Assembly: GCF_000185505.1 (NCBI RefSeq)
Contig: NZ_GL622359.1
Span: 2,173,484 to 2,237,483, forward strand
Direction of reading: 5' to 3'
DNA length: 64,000 nt
From: Pseudoramibacter alactolyticus ATCC 23263
GTDB lineage: Bacteria; Bacillota; Clostridia; Eubacteriales; Eubacteriaceae
Below, piece after piece: positions 43,999 to 52,853 of this stretch (position 1 is the first letter of the stretch; every line of letters begins with the position of its first letter). Made by a program: the position numbers and the translations under genes. Under the pieces are notes generated by a model, which made no database searches, was not told where the DNA came from, and was given only the letters and a program-made list of their open reading frames with translations.

Positions 43999-44282
43999 AA
44001 GCGCGTTTTGAATTTTCCTGATTTTAGGACGGCCTTTGCAAACACGATTGCAGCAGAAGGCCAGAGGTCGTTTTTTAGTTCTGGCAATCGTCTGTATATT
44101 CGGGATAAAGAAAACCATGCGATGGCTGCGGGGTTCAGCAAAGCTTAAACGGTAAACGGAAAACTGCGCTATTTTATGTTTTGACGGTTAAGAAAAAATA
44201 TTTTTCATAATATAAAAGAAACAATATAATGATTGATAAAAATGATATAATAATAAAGGTTTTCATAAAAGCGTATAAAGTG

Positions 44283-44376
44283 CATAAAAAAATCTGCATT
44301 AGCAGATCTTTATTCGCACAATGCGATCAACTGTGATGTCGGATAATCCTTATTTGAACTCACCTTGTTATTTACG
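44283..44376 (-). ncRNA. tracrRNA of the type II-A CRISPR system
   Basis: Transcribed away from cas9. Its 5' part can pair with the CRISPR repeat over a long stretch. The lower stem is UCAAAU with GUUUGA of the repeat. The bulge is GAGU opposite GA. The upper stem is CGUAAAUAACAAGGU with ACCUUGUUAUUUACG. This is the same stem-bulge-stem plan as in Streptococcus pyogenes Cas9 guides (GA opposite AAGU). The nexus follows (AAUAAGGAUUAUCCG), then a hairpin UCGCAUUGUGCGA and the terminator stem AUCUGC-AUUA-like loop-GCAGAU with U7. The plus-strand stretch 44352-44390 looks like a CRISPR repeat because it is the anti-repeat. Confidence 0.88.
44286..44307 (-). terminator. tracrRNA terminator
   Basis: ATCTGC (44292-44297) and GCAGAT (44302-44307) around a four-base loop, followed on the minus strand by seven T. 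Confidence 0.88.
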
Positions 44377-44381
44377 CATTA

Positions 44382-44411
44382 ATTTTAGCATATAAAATAA
44401 AAAGATGTCAA
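44382..44411 (-). promoter_or_regulatory. tracrRNA promoter
   Basis: On the minus strand, TTGACA (44406-44411) and TAAAAT (44382-44387) with 18 bases between. Predicted start near 44376. The -35 lies only 25 bases from the cas9 ATG. Confidence 0.7.
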
Positions 44412-44436
44412 TTAGAGATAGAAAGGAAAATTGAAA

Positions 44437-46197
44437 ATGACATACTATCTGGGGTTGGATATGGGAACGGGTTCTGTCGGCTGGGCCGCAACTGATAAAA
44501 ATTATAAATTGATTCGCGCGAAAGGGAAAGATCTTTGGGGCGTTCGCCTTTTTCAAACAGCGAAGACAGCAGCGGAAAGAAGGAGTCATCGTGTTGCAAG
44601 ACTGCGAAGACAGCGGGAGAAAGTGAGAATCGGGTATTTAAAAACTATTTTTTCCGATGCAATTAATAAAGTGGATCCCGGTTTTTTTCAACGTTTGGAT
44701 GACAGCTTCTTTTATGCGGAAGATAAAAATATCAATCAACCGTACGCTTTGTTTGCGGATACCGGATATACAGATGTGGATTATTACCGTGATTATCCAA
44801 CCATTTTCCATTTAAGAAGTACCTTGATTCATGATACATCGCCCAAAGATGTGCGACTGGTATATTTAGCCGTTCTCAATATGTTTAAACACCGAGGACA
44901 CTTTTTAGCATCTAATTTGTCGGAAAATGGTGTTGATGATTTTGGAGACATCTATCAGCAGTGGTGTAAATCTGTGCCGAAGCCTGTCCAGATATCGGAT
45001 CCCGAAGCGAAGACAGAAAAAATCGAAAATATTCTTTCCAAGGCTGGCATTTCCAATACCAGGCGGTTGGAAGCACTCTTAGAAGTCTTTGGTATCAAGA
45101 GAAGAGATGCTTTTGCAGAAGTTTTAAAGCTGTGGTGCGGTCTCAAAGGGAACCTCAGTAAAATTTGGTCAGAGACTGATTTTAGTGATTTGGACAACAC
45201 AAAACCAGCATTGTCATTTAAAGACAGTAATTTAGATATGGTTTTGTCCCAATTAGAAGAAATTCTTCCAGACGAAGATTATTCATGGTTAATGCTAACA
45301 AAACAGATTTATGATTGGTCTCTATTGTCTGGAATGATGAAAGATGCAAGTGGCAAAAGTTATGATTATCTGTCGGATGCGCGGGTTGCGTCCTATCAAA
45401 AGCATTCGGAAGATTTAAAAACACTGAAACGGTTTTATCATGATAATCATTTATCTGCGGCTTACGATCAGATGTTTCGGGTCATGGGAAAAGATAATTA
45501 CAGTGCCTATGCGGGATCGGTTCAGTCAAAGAAGGAAGTCGTTCGTCGTGGTGCATCATGTGGCATCGAGGAACTTTATAAGCGAATAAAGAAAGATTTA
45601 AAACCGGTACCAGACTGCGAAACAAAACAAATCATTTTAGAAAATATTGAACGCGGAACTTTTTTGCCGAAACAGTTAACCCGAGATAATGGAGTTATTC
45701 CGAATCAGATCCATGTGCATGAGCTTAAAGCAATTTTAAAAAATGCAGAAAATTATTTGCCTTTTCTTAAAGAAGGCTCGGAACTAACGAATAGTGAAAA
45801 AATATTGCAGCTGTTTCAATTTCAAATTCCTTATTATGTTGGACCGCTCTATTCGGATGAAAATAATTATGCTTGGGTCGTTCGAAAAGAAGGGGGGCGT
45901 GTTTTTCCTTGGAATTTTGCTGAAAAAGTTGATGAAAAAGCTTCAGCGGAAGGTTTTATATCGGAATTGGTTGCCCGTTGTACTTATTTAGATAATGAAA
46001 AAGTACTGCCTAAGGCATCTTTGCTTTATGAAAAATTTATGGTCCTTAATGAACTCAATAATTTAAGGATAAATGGTGAGCGCATTTCGGTCGATATTAA
46101 ACAGGAACTTTATCAAAATTTGTTTACACGCGGCAAAAAAGTGACCCTCAAAAAAAGTGAGGGATTATTTGGTGGCCAAAGGATATTTTGCCTCTGA
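44437..46197 (+). CDS. cas9: Cas9, N-terminal part (gene split by frameshift)
   Basis: The N-terminal part of a type II-A Cas9. It has RuvC-I YYLGLDMGTGSVGWA with catalytic Asp at residue 8, then the Arg-rich bridge helix (RRSHRVARLRRQREKVRIGY near 50-70) and the recognition lobe. The true start is ATG 44437, with AGGAA 9 bases upstream. At about codon 571 an A7 tract (46150-46156) throws the frame off, and translation ends 14 codons later at 46197. With six A the frame would continue into 46157-48484, making a protein of about 1348 residues, normal for type II-A. As written, Cas9 would not be made as one chain. Confidence 0.92.
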   Translation: MTYYLGLDMGTGSVGWAATDKNYKLIRAKGKDLWGVRLFQTAKTAAERRSHRVARLRRQREKVRIGYLKTIFSDAINKVDPGFFQRLDDSFFYAEDKNINQPYALFADTGYTDVDYYRDYPTIFHLRSTLIHDTSPKDVRLVYLAVLNMFKHRGHFLASNLSENGVDDFGDIYQQWCKSVPKPVQISDPEAKTEKIENILSKAGISNTRRLEALLEVFGIKRRDAFAEVLKLWCGLKGNLSKIWSETDFSDLDNTKPALSFKDSNLDMVLSQLEEILPDEDYSWLMLTKQIYDWSLLSGMMKDASGKSYDYLSDARVASYQKHSEDLKTLKRFYHDNHLSAAYDQMFRVMGKDNYSAYAGSVQSKKEVVRRGASCGIEELYKRIKKDLKPVPDCETKQIILENIERGTFLPKQLTRDNGVIPNQIHVHELKAILKNAENYLPFLKEGSELTNSEKILQLFQFQIPYYVGPLYSDENNYAWVVRKEGGRVFPWNFAEKVDEKASAEGFISELVARCTYLDNEKVLPKASLLYEKFMVLNELNNLRINGERISVDIKQELYQNLFTRGKKVTLKKSEGLFGGQRIFCL

Positions 46198-48484
46198 TGA
46201 AGAAATCGATTTTTCCGGCGTGGACGATGGATTTAAAAATACGTTGAGCAGCCACCAAAAGTTTAAGGAGATTTTTGATGTTGAAGTGCTGAATGATTGG
46301 CAGAAATCGATGTCAGAAAAAATTATTTTCTGGGCAACGGTGTACGGTGACTCGAAAAAGTTTTTAAAAGAGCGATTAGAAGATGCTTATGGCAATGAGC
46401 TTGATCAAAAGCAAATCAAACGTATTTTAGGCTTGCGATTCAAGGATTGGGGACGTTTATCAGAAGCCTTTTTAAATCTCGAGGGAAAAAATTCAAAAAC
46501 AAATCAGTCTCAAACGATTATAGAGGCGCTTTGGAATGGCGATGGGACAAACAATTTTAATTTGATGGAACTGCTTAGCAGCCAATTCACCTATCGAGAC
46601 ACGCTTAAAAAAAGAGCACTAAAAGGCGAAAAGACTTTAACGAATATTACCTATGAAGATCTGTCAGATCTCTATCTTTCACCATCCGTAAGAAGAATGG
46701 TGTGGCAGACAATTTTAATAGTCAAAGAATTACGGCAAGTATTGGGGGCCGGCCCTGCTAAAATTTTTATTGAAATGGCACGGGACGTCACGTTGAAAGC
46801 GGGCACTCGGACAACCAGCCGGCGTCAGCAATTACTTGATTTGTATAAAAATGTTCAAACGGAATCCAGAAATTGGGTGGAAGAAATTGAAACACAGGAA
46901 GAGAGCCGATTTCGCTCCAAAAAAATATTTTTGTATTATACTCAAATGGGCCAATGCATGTATACGGGTGAACCGATCGTTTTTAAGGACTTGTTTAATC
47001 GGAATCTGTATGATATCGATCATATTTATCCCCGACACTTTGTAAAAGATGATAGCTTGATCAATAACTTAGTGTTAGTTAAAAAACAAGCTAACAGCCA
47101 TAAAAGTGATACCTTTCCCATTGAAAACAGCATTCAGCAAGCGCGTCGCGATTTTTGGAAATGGTTATCGGAAAAGGGGCTGATATCTCGGGAAAAGTTC
47201 AATAGACTGACGCGGCGAACCAGCTTTTCAGACGAAGAACTGGCGGGTTTTATCAGCCGCCAAATAGTTGAAACACGTCAAGGAACGAAAGCCGTTGCCC
47301 AGATTTTTGAGAATGCCTTACCGGACAGTGAAGTTGTTTATGTGAAGGCGGGAAACGTCAGTGATTTCAGGCATCATTTTAATCTATTAAAATGCCGGGA
47401 AATTAACGATTTGCACCACGCGCAGGATGCTTATCTGAATGTGGTGGTGGGGAATGTATACCACACAAAATTCACGAAAAATCCGATTAATTTTATTAAA
47501 GGCTATCGAAAGGACCGCAAGGCATATGCTTATCATATGGATCAGATTTTTGATCACCCGGTAAAACGTAATGATATCATCGCCTGGCAGACCGATAAAA
47601 ATCAAAGCATTGCGACGGTTAAGAAGGTGATGGCCAAGGGGACCCCGCTGGTCACCCGGATGAGCTATGAAGAACACGGCGAGTTGTCGAATCAGAATAT
47701 TTGTAGCGCAAAAGCAGCCCAAAAAGCAGAAGGAAAAGGCTATTTACCCATCAAAAATTCGGAGCGGTTGTCAAATACGCAAAGATATGGCGGCTATAAT
47801 AAATATGCAGGCAGTTATTTTTTCCTGGTCGAGCATACTTTAAAAAAGAATCGGGTCAGAACGATTGAAACAATGCCCTTATTTTTGCGAGATACGATTA
47901 AAACTTCGAAAGACTTGTTGAAATATTGTTGCGAATCTTTAAAATTAGAAGCCCCCTCCATTCGCGTAATGAAAATAAAAATGGGTTCACTTTTAAGCGT
48001 CAATGGAGCTTTTGTGTATTTGACGGGAAGAAGTGGGAAGAAACTAATCACGCCTAATGGCTTTCAACTGATACTCCCTCAAAAATGGCAAGATTATATT
48101 CGATTATTGATTAAAACAAAAGATTCACCTGACGATGTAGAGGGAATAAGCGGGGGAAAAAATATCGAGTTCTATGATATTTTGGTGGAGAAGCATACAA
48201 AGACATGCTTAAAGAACAGACCTAATCCCATAGGGGAAAAATTACGAGAATGGCGGAACGATTTTATAGCTTTAGACAATCAGAAACAATCCGATATTTT
48301 GCTGGAAATTCTGAAATTGACAACATTCGACAATTCGGGTGCTGATTTGAGAGCGATTGGCGGGAAGAATCAATCAGGAGTGAGTACGATCGGTAAAAAA
48401 ATATCAAGTCAAAAATCCGTGGTGCTTGTTCATCGGTCTGTCACCGGAATTTTTGAAAAACAGGTGGATTTATTAAGCATATGA
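46157..48484 (+). CDS. cas9: Cas9, C-terminal part with RuvC-II, HNH, RuvC-III
   Basis: Continuation of Cas9 in the next frame. It opens DYLVAKGYFASDEEIDFSGV, matching the usual Cas9 linker after the REC lobe. RuvC-II is IFIEMARDV with its Glu (about residue 774 of the joined protein). HNH is DIDHIYPRHF with His near 857 and NNLVLV with its Asn. RuvC-III is HHAQDAYLNVVVGN with His and Asp near 990. The PAM-interacting end completes it. All catalytic residues are kept, so the break is recent or an error in the sequence. Its stop overlaps the cas1 ATG. Confidence 0.92.
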   Translation: MRDYLVAKGYFASDEEIDFSGVDDGFKNTLSSHQKFKEIFDVEVLNDWQKSMSEKIIFWATVYGDSKKFLKERLEDAYGNELDQKQIKRILGLRFKDWGRLSEAFLNLEGKNSKTNQSQTIIEALWNGDGTNNFNLMELLSSQFTYRDTLKKRALKGEKTLTNITYEDLSDLYLSPSVRRMVWQTILIVKELRQVLGAGPAKIFIEMARDVTLKAGTRTTSRRQQLLDLYKNVQTESRNWVEEIETQEESRFRSKKIFLYYTQMGQCMYTGEPIVFKDLFNRNLYDIDHIYPRHFVKDDSLINNLVLVKKQANSHKSDTFPIENSIQQARRDFWKWLSEKGLISREKFNRLTRRTSFSDEELAGFISRQIVETRQGTKAVAQIFENALPDSEVVYVKAGNVSDFRHHFNLLKCREINDLHHAQDAYLNVVVGNVYHTKFTKNPINFIKGYRKDRKAYAYHMDQIFDHPVKRNDIIAWQTDKNQSIATVKKVMAKGTPLVTRMSYEEHGELSNQNICSAKAAQKAEGKGYLPIKNSERLSNTQRYGGYNKYAGSYFFLVEHTLKKNRVRTIETMPLFLRDTIKTSKDLLKYCCESLKLEAPSIRVMKIKMGSLLSVNGAFVYLTGRSGKKLITPNGFQLILPQKWQDYIRLLIKTKDSPDDVEGISGGKNIEFYDILVEKHTKTCLKNRPNPIGEKLREWRNDFIALDNQKQSDILLEILKLTTFDNSGADLRAIGGKNQSGVSTIGKKISSQKSVVLVHRSVTGIFEKQVDLLSI

Positions 48485-49380
48485 GTTGGCGAACCATTGT
48501 CATCACTAGTAATGCCAAATTGGACTATCAAATGGGTTATTTAGTGGTGAGAAGTCAGAAAACGACAAAAATATTATTGTCAGAAATCGGCACCCTGGTC
48601 GTGGAGAGCACAGCGGTTTCCATGACGGCTTATCTTTTGAGCGAGTTGACCAAGCACAAAGTTAACGTCATTTTTTGCGACGAAAAGCGCAATCCGTCAT
48701 CGACCTTGCAAGCATTTTATGGCTGTCATGATACCAGTGAAAAAATTCGCAAACAAATCAAATGGACAGATTATATCAAGTCAGCCGTATGGACAGAAAT
48801 CGTCACGGAAAAGATCAGAAAACAAGCAGCATTACTGAATGCGCTTGAAAAACCGGAAGCCAAAATACTCAAAGGCTATGTCGGTCAGGTGACATTAAAG
48901 GACGCAACGAATCGGGAAGGGCACGCCGCAAAAGTATATTTCAACGCATTATTTGGGAAAAAGTTTACCCGTTCGTTGGAGTGTTCGATTAATGCTGCAT
49001 TGAATTATGGTTATACACTTATTTTATCCGCTGTTTGCAGGGAGATCGTGTCGAATGGCTACATGACACAAATTGGCTTATGGCATGACAACATGTTCAA
49101 TCCCTATAATTTGGGTTCTGATTTGATGGAGCCTTTCCGACCATTGGTGGACCACGAAGTGTATAATATGCAGCCTCAACAATTTGAAAAGAATGAAAAA
49201 CACAAAATGCTGGATTTATTAAATCATACCGTACAAATAGATCGCCGCGATGTATTTTTGGGAAATGCAATTAAAATTTACGTTAAATCGGTGTTCGATG
49301 CCATTAATGATAAGGATATTGCCCTGATTAGGTTTTACAAAGATGAGTTATCGTTTTATGCGCGTGATCATTTTATTTGA
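48481..49380 (+). CDS. cas1: Cas1, CRISPR integrase subunit
   Basis: A 299-residue Cas1 of the type II group. The N-terminal beta part has [20 protein letters not shown], and the helical catalytic domain has [20 protein letters not shown] and [20 protein letters not shown] with the metal-binding His and Glu/Asp residues. With Cas2 it inserts new spacers at the leader end of the array. Type II-A adaptation also needs Csn2 and Cas9. ATG overlaps the cas9 stop, and the end overlaps cas2. Confidence 0.95.
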   Translation: MSWRTIVITSNAKLDYQMGYLVVRSQKTTKILLSEIGTLVVESTAVSMTAYLLSELTKHKVNVIFCDEKRNPSSTLQAFYGCHDTSEKIRKQIKWTDYIKSAVWTEIVTEKIRKQAALLNALEKPEAKILKGYVGQVTLKDATNREGHAAKVYFNALFGKKFTRSLECSINAALNYGYTLILSAVCREIVSNGYMTQIGLWHDNMFNPYNLGSDLMEPFRPLVDHEVYNMQPQQFEKNEKHKMLDLLNHTVQIDRRDVFLGNAIKIYVKSVFDAINDKDIALIRFYKDELSFYARDHFI

Positions 49381-49663
49381 TTTACCAACGACCACGGCTG
49401 CTGATCGGCGAGATTATGCACAATTTCGAAAATTTTTAATTAAAAACGGTTTTTTTATGATGCAGGAAAGTGTGTATTGCAAATTGGCCCGGAATACGCC
49501 GGCGGCAAATGCCATTATTGAGGGAGTGCGCAAGCATAAACCCACCTCAGGATTAGTGCAGGCCATGAAAGTAACAGAGAAGCAGTATGCCGCAATGGAA
49601 TATATTGTAGGATCCAGCTCAAGCGAGGTGCTTAACACAGATGAACGATTGGTATTTTTATGA
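49358..49663 (+). CDS. cas2: Cas2, CRISPR adaptation subunit
   Basis: A 101-residue Cas2 (106 if the ATG at 49343 is used). [20 protein letters not shown] carries the first strand and the acidic residue of the ferredoxin-like fold, and [20 protein letters not shown] follows. It forms the central dimer of the Cas1-Cas2 integrase. Start 49358 is preferred by homology of the first strand, with GATGAG upstream. Either start overlaps the end of cas1. It overlaps csn2 by four bases (ATGA). Confidence 0.93.
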   Translation: MRVIILFDLPTTTAADRRDYAQFRKFLIKNGFFMMQESVYCKLARNTPAANAIIEGVRKHKPTSGLVQAMKVTEKQYAAMEYIVGSSSSEVLNTDERLVFL

Positions 49664-50337
49664 TTTTAGTGAATGAAAAATATGATTTAAAAATAGAGAT
49701 GCGGGAAAATAGATCATGCTGCCTTGTTGTGGAAAAACCCGAATACCTGGCAGATATGATGATGGATTTAATCGCACAAAGCCAAGGAGATGAAGGCGGT
49801 TTTGTGCTATCGGATCATGGCAGCCTTTTGCCAATAAAACATTATTTGGATTTGCAAACAGATATTTTTCATTTGGATTTAAATCAGCGCAAAGTGATGA
49901 AGGGGATCTATGCCGCATTAGAAGAGGTAGCTCAAGAAGAAGTTGAAGCCAAAGGTGAAATTACAACTGCGATTATTTCTGTATTGGAGCGGGTCACCAG
50001 CCGTGCGGCTTATGATAATCTGACATTTGATTTTGATTTTGAATGGGAAAATTTATTTAAATTTTTTCATCTCCGCATTGAGGAACAATCGTTATCTTTA
50101 GAAGAGAAACTTGCAGAGTATTTTAAAATCCTTTCTTTAGTCCTTCGGAAGCCGATCTTATGTTTGCTTCATGCACATATCTATTTTTCAGAAAAGCAAA
50201 TCCGTGAATTGATTCAACTGAGCAAATATCAAAAACTTCAGTTGTTATTTATTGAAGCACGGGAACCTAAAAAAATTCCGGATGAAGATGAAGATATTTA
50301 TATCTTAGATCAGGATCGGTGTGTTATTATTAAATAA
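49660..50337 (+). CDS. csn2: Csn2, type II-A adaptation protein
   Basis: A 225-residue Csn2. It defines the locus as type II-A. The predicted fold is the Csn2 alpha/beta head with a helical leg. [20 protein letters not shown] starts it, and the acidic [20 protein letters not shown] segment lies in the central helices. The C terminus [12 protein letters not shown] is a characteristic strand. Csn2 forms ring-shaped tetramers that thread DNA ends and support spacer capture. Last cas gene; the leader begins right after it. Confidence 0.85.
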   Translation: MILVNEKYDLKIEMRENRSCCLVVEKPEYLADMMMDLIAQSQGDEGGFVLSDHGSLLPIKHYLDLQTDIFHLDLNQRKVMKGIYAALEEVAQEEVEAKGEITTAIISVLERVTSRAAYDNLTFDFDFEWENLFKFFHLRIEEQSLSLEEKLAEYFKILSLVLRKPILCLLHAHIYFSEKQIRELIQLSKYQKLQLLFIEAREPKKIPDEDEDIYILDQDRCVIIK

Positions 50338-50396
50338 AGAGATCGTGAATAAGCTGTTACCTGCAGTCATAAGGTTCGGTGAGAATCGATTTTGAG
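50338..50396 (+). promoter_or_regulatory. CRISPR leader
   Basis: Fifty-nine bases between csn2 and the first repeat. They end in ATTTTGAG (50389-50396) directly against the repeat, closely resembling the ATTTGAG leader-anchoring sequence that directs spacer insertion in streptococcal type II-A systems. Confidence 0.7.
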
Positions 50397-51165
50397 GTTT
50401 GAGAACCTTGTTATTTACGATACTTCTTTAGCTTCCTGGATCATGATGCACAGCGGATCGATGGTTTGAGAACCTTGTTATTTACGATACTTCTTTAGCG
50501 GCGCACCATGATACAAAAATATCACACCAGTTTGAGAACCTTGTTATTTACGATACTTCTTTAGCAAAATCATGGCTAAGTATAATTCATACACGCGTTT
50601 GAGAACCTTGTTATTTACGATACTTCTTTAGCAAATGAGAACCGTGGTAAACATAGACTCCGGTTTGAGAACCTTGTTATTTACGATACTTCTTTAGCTT
50701 TTCAGCGTCGCTGATATCCTCATTGGGCGTTTGAGAACCTTGTTATTTACGATACTTCTTTAGCAAAAGGTCTTTGAAATCATCAATAAGACATGGTTTG
50801 AGAACCTTGTTATTTACGATACTTCTTTAGCCCACATAACGGGCCTTATCTTCCGGCAACAGTTTGAGAACCTTGTTATTTACGATACTTCTTTAGCGTA
50901 CATGCGCCACGAAGAAGTGAAACAAGAGTTTGAGAACCTTGTTATTTACGATACTTCTTTAGCCAAGGGATCCGCGGCTGCGGCGTGCCCCGGGCGTTTG
51001 AGAACCTTGTTATTTACGATACTTCTTTAGCCCTGACACCCACAAGCGAGCTTGAAAGCTTCAGTTTGAGAACCTTGTTATTTACGATACTTCTTTAGCG
51101 ATGGCCAGTGTTTTAACCGGCACCTGCCGGTTTGAGAACCTTGTTATTTACGGTACTTTTTTGAC
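50397..51165 (+). CRISPR. Type II-A CRISPR array, 12 repeats and 11 spacers
   Basis: Repeats are 36 bases, starting GTTTGAGAACCTTG and ending CTTCTTTAGC. Starts: 50397, 50464, 50530, 50597, 50663, 50729, 50796, 50862, 50928, 50996, 51064 and 51130. The first eleven are identical. The twelfth changes ACGATACTTCTTTAGC to ACGGTACTTTTTTGAC and marks the old, distal end. Spacers are 30-32 bases and all different. The leader lies on the csn2 side, so transcription runs on the plus strand, consistent with pairing to the minus-strand tracrRNA. The repeat is AT-rich while many spacers are GC-rich. Confidence 0.98.
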
Positions 51166-51249
51166 ATAAGAAATATTTATTTGATGATATGTTGTATTGT
51201 ACTTGTAAAACGGATCAAAACCCGCCCTGCGAAAAAATTTAAATTTTGC

Positions 51250-51278
51250 TTGATGCCCGCTCGATTCTTTGCTATAAT
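51250..51278 (+). promoter_or_regulatory. tRNA-Gly promoter
   Basis: TTGATG (51250-51255) and TATAAT (51273-51278) with 17 bases between, 13 bases upstream of the tRNA. Confidence 0.75.
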
Positions 51279-51291
51279 CGTTCGTGTTCAA

Positions 51292-51365
51292 GCGGGTATA
51301 GCTCAGTGGTAGAGCCCTGGCTTCCCAAGCCAGTCGCGAGAGTTCGATTCTCTTTACCCGCTCCA
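51292..51365 (+). tRNA. tRNA-Gly (anticodon CCC)
   Basis: The acceptor stem GCGGGTA/TACCCGC, D arm GCTC-AGTGGTA-GAGC, anticodon stem CTGGC/GCCAG with loop TTCCCAA, and T loop TTCGATT all fit. CCA is encoded. The anticodon reads CCC, for glycine GGG codons. Confidence 0.95.
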
Positions 51366-51379
51366 TTTTCTGAAATTTG

Positions 51380-51417
51380 AAACCCGCATTTGTTGTAAGG
51401 CTTTGCGGGTTTTTAAT
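51380..51417 (+). terminator. Terminator after tRNA-Gly
   Basis: AAACCCGCA and TGCGGGTTT with a T run. Confidence 0.8.
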
Positions 51418-51654
51418 TTATACAGATTGTGCATTTGCTGGCAATAAATATAAATTATTTTAAAAAGATAATTTTTATCATTATTTACAATCTTTTTTTC
51501 AAATAATTTGTTTTTAACTTCCGAGTTCAATAAAAAATCAGGATCATGTCTCAAATCCCGAAGTATAATCTTTAACAAAGGGAGCCTTAAAGGGCTTTTT
51601 TATGTGTAGTGCTATCTTATTATTTTATCATCATCTGCGTGACATACGAAAAAA

Positions 51655-51671
51655 TTATCGTTTTTCGATAA
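51655..51671. promoter_or_regulatory. Inverted repeat upstream of the DUF2975 gene
   Basis: TTATCG, five T, CGATAA. A possible operator for the XRE regulator encoded in the same unit. No clear -35/-10 was found beside it. Confidence 0.4.
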
Positions 51672-51726
51672 AATAATGATGATAATCGTTAAAATATATG
51701 CTATCATTAACAAAAGGGAGGCTCGT

Positions 51727-52329
51727 ATGAAAAAACGCAGGGGAAATGTTATCCGATATGAAACAATAGGGATTTGCATCAAAGCATTGACGTACGCACT
51801 TTTGATTGCATTGATAATAAAATTGCTTGTCGGAATTTGGATAATGACAAAATCGCAAAACAATTTTATGGTAAGAAAACAATTTAGATTAACAATGATA
51901 TTCTTGCCGCCTGTCTTTTCACAAAATTTGTTAGGCTATCTTTTCACTAAAAAAATCGATATTTATCCCAAGACGGTTTTTATAATTGCATATATGGCCC
52001 AGATTGTCCGAATAGGAATTCTTTTCTGCATCTGTCATTCGATTTCAAAATGTTTTGATAGAGTATTGAATAATGAGACGCCATTTTATTTGGGGAGCGA
52101 AAAGATGTTTTTTAATGTTGCCGTGCTTGTAGTTTGTTACTGGATAGTGCCGTTTCTAATTAAATATTTATCATTTTTTATAAGTGGATATATTAAAGGA
52201 TATGTGTACGTGGATGTAGGGAATAATCATTTAATATTCATTTTCATAATGATAATGTTACTGGGGTTTTTATTTAAAACACAAGAATTTGGGAAGTTTT
52301 TGCAAAATGAATCAGACGAAACGTTGTAA
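51727..52329 (+). CDS. DUF2975-like membrane protein
   Basis: A 200-residue membrane protein with four predicted helices, about 18-40, 58-75, 85-110 and 130-190 (the last region likely two). The helix arrangement and the small XRE regulator encoded right after are the hallmark of DUF2975 pairs in Firmicutes, whose function is not settled. ATG 51727 has GGGAGG upstream. The DNA is AT-rich, unlike the core genome. The pair may sense a membrane signal, with the regulator controlling the unit. Confidence 0.65.
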   Translation: MKKRRGNVIRYETIGICIKALTYALLIALIIKLLVGIWIMTKSQNNFMVRKQFRLTMIFLPPVFSQNLLGYLFTKKIDIYPKTVFIIAYMAQIVRIGILFCICHSISKCFDRVLNNETPFYLGSEKMFFNVAVLVVCYWIVPFLIKYLSFFISGYIKGYVYVDVGNNHLIFIFIMIMLLGFLFKTQEFGKFLQNESDETL

Positions 52330-52333
52330 ATAA

Positions 52334-52570
52334 ATGGGAATTGTTTTGAGATTAGACCGAATTATGGCGGATAGAAAGATTTCTCTATCGGAATTGTCAG
52401 AGAAGGTTGGCATTACCAATGTTAATCTCTCAAAAATCAAGACGGGAAAGGTAAAAGCAATTAGGTTTTCGACATTGGATGCTATTTGCAGAAGTTTGAA
52501 TTGTCAACCTGGGGATATTTTAGAATACCAAGATGACGAGGAAATAAAAAAAGGATCAGGAGGGAAATGA
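52334..52570 (+). CDS. XRE-family small transcription regulator
   Basis: A 78-residue helix-turn-helix protein (Cro/C1 HTH_26 type). It reads IMADRKISLSELSEKVGITN then VNLSKIKTGKVKAIRFSTLD and ends CQPGDILEYQDDEE, almost the entire family domain. It follows the DUF2975-like gene by four bases without a clear ribosome site of its own, suggesting coupled translation. It may bind the TTATCG/CGATAA repeat upstream of the pair. Confidence 0.85.
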   Translation: MGIVLRLDRIMADRKISLSELSEKVGITNVNLSKIKTGKVKAIRFSTLDAICRSLNCQPGDILEYQDDEEIKKGSGGK

Positions 52571-52571
52571 A

Positions 52572-52796
52572 ATGCAATGGATCAGCAATCCAGAGAAGAA
52601 AAATGTTATTTTTAGAGGACCTTCTTGGTGCCCTCGTATGGGCGCAGCATGCCGCGGTAATAATCCGCCTTTTTGTAGTATAAAAACATCACACTGCAAA
52701 AAATTACAGGCCTGTGCGATATATTTCCACGGCAAGCAGGAGAAGCAAATGGAATGGTTGAATCATCCAGTTCTCAAGGTCTCGCATCCATTGTAA
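52572..52796 (+). CDS. Small Cys-rich protein
   Basis: A 74-residue protein. Cys residues at 20, 27, 35, 42 and 48 (WCPRMGAACRGNNPPFC, SHC, QAC) could bind a metal or form disulfides. No signal peptide is seen. AGGAGGG lies 8 bases before ATG. It is the third gene of the DUF2975-XRE unit. I do not recognise the family. It could instead be a chance frame, but the ribosome site and spacing argue for a gene. Confidence 0.5.
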   Translation: MQWISNPEKKNVIFRGPSWCPRMGAACRGNNPPFCSIKTSHCKKLQACAIYFHGKQEKQMEWLNHPVLKVSHPL

Positions 52797-52853
52797 AGCT
52801 ACAAATAAATTATTTTAAAATTTATTATATACTTTATCATAAGGGAAAAATTT

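Noticed and set aside
43570-44118. 182-codon minus-strand frame as a full gene
   Set aside because: Only its middle third resembles a protein family (IS30 transposase tail). The rest does not, and part overlaps the reductase gene.
44352-44390. Isolated CRISPR repeat upstream of cas9
   Set aside because: It differs from the repeat at several places and is followed on the minus strand by a nexus, hairpin and terminator, so it is the tracrRNA anti-repeat.
46140-46200. Programmed ribosomal frameshift inside cas9
   Set aside because: The needed shift is +1 (or -2), there is no shifty stop codon or slippery A-AAA-AAG in the proper phase, and Cas9 families do not use frameshifting. Mutation or sequencing error is simpler.
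51148-51366. 72-codon minus-strand frame
   Set aside because: It lies across the tRNA-Gly gene and the last CRISPR repeat.
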